A DNA stretch of 64,000 bases from Scleromitrula shiraiana (Eukaryota > Ascomycota > Leotiomycetes > Helotiales > Sclerotiniaceae), in assembly GCA_028455995.1 (NCBI GenBank), contig JABELC010000001.1:1600501-1664500 (forward strand), written 5' to 3'. A program made the translations under genes and the position numbers. Every line of letters starts with the position of its first letter. Position 1 is the stretch's first letter. This document shows, piece after piece, positions 61,241 to 64,000 of this stretch. The notes under the pieces were generated by a model. It saw nothing but the letters and a program-made list of their open reading frames with translations, did not search any database and was not told the origin of the DNA.

Positions 61241-64000
61241 TTATATACTAGTAGCAAAAGTTATATAAATCATAGAAGTAATAAAATATTAAGCTTTAAT
61301 AAATATAACATCATTAAACAAATGAAATGTAATTTATTAAATCTCTATAAAGAAAAAAATATATTAATTAATAAATAGAATAATATAACTTGAAAGTTAT
61401 TACTACTAGTAATTATATTCACTAGCAAGTTATTGAAAATTATTTTATTTACTAGTAAAAGAAATATGATTATAATAATTTCCAACATATTTTTAATTAA
61501 ATACTATAATTTTATTATTTTATAATTCAAGTTAATATATAAATAATTCAGAATAAAAACATATATAAAACTTATAATCAAAAGTTTTTAAATATTATTA
61601 TAATAAATATTTTAAATGAAAAGTTATTTAATTACTAGTATATATTAATATTTTTAAATAAGATTTACTACTAGGAGATTATTTATAAATATAACAATAT
61701 ATATATATTTACATTTTTATATTTTTATTTATTTATTATCTTTAAAGTGTTTACTAATAATAATATTTTTATTTTCTGGCAAGTTATAAGAAAAAATATG
61801 AATAGGAAAATTTAATTATATTAAATAATATAACTTAATTGAATTTTATTCATAGATCAATAAAACTCTATACTAGTACATTAAATTTCATTAAATTCAT
61901 TAGTTTTGAAATATATTACTAGTAGTACTACAAAAATTCAAAATAAATCAAAATCTCATAATTTATAGAATTTTGTTAATAAATATTTTAAAAAAATACT
62001 TTAAAATTAATAAAGAAATATACAACTTAAGAAATTATAATTTTTTAAATATAATGATTTTACTAGTAATAATATAAATGAATATATATTTAATATTTAA
62101 TCTGAGTCTTTCTACATTTATTTAAAGAAATTAAAATATATATTAATTTATAGATGTTTTATTATTTATATACTAGTATTATTCAAGAATTTAAATAAAA
62201 TTTATCAATCATTTATTTTTTTAAAAAAACAAAAAGAATCAAATCTCGATAAATTGATATCTAATTTAATAAATAGAAAATTTGAAGTTAAACTGAATAT
62301 ATGTATATAATATTAAGATGAATATTCATATATATTTTCTTTTTACAAGTTTGATTTGTTTTCAAGTATTATATATGTATTTATTAAATAATTATAAATA
62401 AACTTTATTTTGAGATATATTTTTCTCTTTTTTTTTCTTATGAGTTCTCTATAAATCTTTTTTGCTCGTTACGTTTAAATAATTCTTTGAAAATTATATA
62501 TATTTATATAAAACAAGGATTTAAAAGTCTTTAATCATTGATTAGTTAAATCGAGATTCGTGTTATAGAGTTAATATCACTGGGGCATTGGCGGCTCAAG
62601 CGGATGAATGTGGGGTAATTCTAACCTACAGACCCCTGAACCTTATCCGGGCTTATCCGGGTTTACCTTGCTTTGTTGATTGAATTTTTAACATGCACGT
62701 AGATTTAATTATGTATAAAACGCTATTTACGTAATCGATTCAAAATTTAATTGAAGAATTAGAAATTTCGAAATTTTATTAAGCTTAAATCACATTATAT
62801 GAAAACAAGTTATCACTAAAATAATAAAATGAATCTATTATAATAATCTTTCATTTAATTGAATATAATTTATTAATTAATAAAAAATGATTTTAATTTT
62901 GAAAATATATTCAATCTCGTTATTATTAATACTAGAATGATTTTTTTTATAAAATAAATAGAATTTTAACTAAATTATACTTATTAATACTACTAGTAAT
63001 ACTACTAGTAAAGAAATATAAATAATATAATATATACTTGTGGTTTTACTTCGGTTAAGTCATACAATTATAGTACTATAGTTTGTATTTAATATTCTTA
63101 TTATTGATCTATCTATGGTATAGATTATCAAGTCGTATATATGTACGATTATGGTCATGTGTTTATCACGTGCTACTTTATAATCTATATCCCAATACTA
63201 ATACTATTTAAAAAAAAAAGAAAGTTAAACTAAACTTATTATATATCATAGTATTATCTTTTTTTATCTCTCTATAAAATAAATCAAAAGGTTAAAATAC
63301 ATATAAATAATATAATAAAAAAAAATGTTATTTAAAGAAAGTATACATAGAGTCGTAATCGCTGTTATTTTAATAAACATTATTTTTAAAAAAGTTATTT
63401 TTAGGTCAAAATAATGATATCTTAATGATTTTGGTAGGTGTTGTTTTTGTATGTGTTATTATTCTCTGTATTTCTTTTATATTAGTTTTTTATATTTCTA
63501 TATCTTCTATATTAATTTTTTATACCATTACATTTTTCTTATTATATTATGTTAATATATTATATAGACTAATTTATAATAAATATTGATTTAAGCGATC
63601 ATAATTTACCCTATCGAATAGATAAAATGATTTATTTATGTTCAATCTATTTTTTCATATCGATATTGATTTTGTTGATATTGATAAAGTCTTTAAAAAC
63701 AATACAGGGTTTTGATTTTGTTATTATATTGATAAAGTTTGTATTATTAACAATTCATTTAATCTCTATAATTTCTTTATATTTATATAATTGATAAATA
63801 AAGATTAGATCAATTATTAAACGTTTTTTTTAAAAAATATTGAATTTAATTAAATATTTATAAAATGATTTTAAATTAATATAGATTGTAAAAGGTATAA
63901 GATTAATCATAATTTTTTTATTGATTAATTAATTTATAATTTTGTTAATATTAAATTTAATTATAATAGTAATATTAAATCTATATCTTATTCTATATAA
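61240..64000. other. AT-rich block (RIP-like isochore), continues off the right edge
   Basis: From about 61240 the sequence turns to long A/T runs with TA steps everywhere, almost no CA/TG and no open frame of note. This is the pattern left by RIP on transposon-derived DNA. ACTAGTA-type motifs recur many times in the left half (for example near 61400-61460, 61910-61925 and 62990-63010). The block is split by a GC-normal island at about 62575-62690. The beginning of the block is sharp and lies about 0.9 kb upstream of the NAS start codon. Confidence 0.75.
62575..62690. other. GC-normal island inside the AT-rich block
   Basis: About 115 bp with ordinary composition (GGGGCATTGGCGGCTCAAG..., then a direct repeat of CTTATCCGGG at 62641-62660) in otherwise RIP-like DNA. 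It has no coding frame and no tRNA-like fold that I could build. It may be the end of a transposon, a late insertion, or a unique spacer between two repeats that escaped RIP because RIP acts only on duplicated DNA. Confidence 0.5.

Overview
The window looks like nuclear DNA of a filamentous ascomycete (Pezizomycotina), most likely a leotiomycete such as a Sclerotiniaceae-type species. The class-level call is inference. The evidence is short spliceosomal introns (48-126 nt, mostly GTAAGT/GTATGT-like donors), recognisably fungal proteins (an NF-YA/HapB subunit, Sec10, a REG1-type PP1 regulator, PSO2, a fungal nicotianamine synthase), no bacterial operon signals, and almost pure A+T blocks beside normal DNA, as left by RIP (repeat-induced point mutation).

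Layout. 1-2144: a PHS-type MFS phosphate transporter (minus), running off the left edge. 2145-7750: non-coding DNA full of simple repeats. 7766-11915: two tandem decayed copies of a CorA-like Mg2+-transporter-domain gene (plus). 13860-14915: hapB/NF-YA (minus), with about 11.6 kb of gene-free, microsatellite-rich DNA upstream of it. 26557-36647: a compact housekeeping block of six genes in alternating orientation: RanGAP (-), COX17 (+), SEC10 (-), NUS1 (+), an AlkB-family dioxygenase (-) and TRM5 (+). 36648-45671: a 9 kb desert leading to a REG1/HEX2-like phosphatase regulator (45672-47464, +). 47465-51162: another repeat-rich desert. 51163-55385: PSO2/SNM1 and LSM2 (both -). 55856-56520: a broken coiled-coil gene. 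56629-57648: a 1 kb, extremely AT-rich inverted repeat. 59017-60323: nicotianamine synthase (-). About 61240-64000: an AT-rich block that runs off the right edge and holds one short GC-normal island.

The genes do not form one pathway. The block at 26.5-36.7 kb covers basic cell functions: nuclear transport, copper delivery to cytochrome oxidase, exocytosis, dolichol synthesis, alkylation repair and tRNA modification. Divergent pairs share short promoters and convergent pairs nearly touch. The two regulatory genes, hapB and the REG1-like gene, lie outside this block, each with a very long gene-free region upstream. Two DNA-repair genes (AlkB-like and PSO2) both carry a PIP-box-like motif near the N-terminus.

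Nine multi-exon gene models were built by hand from reading frame, splice sites and family conservation: the transporter, RanGAP, COX17, SEC10, NUS1, AlkB-like, TRM5, REG1-like, LSM2 and NAS are spliced, while hapB and PSO2 are intronless. I found no single undescribed system that I can defend. The best leads are the complementary decay of the CorA-like pair, the long AT-rich inverted repeat, the metal-chelator gene beside the AT-rich block, and the deserts upstream of the two regulators.
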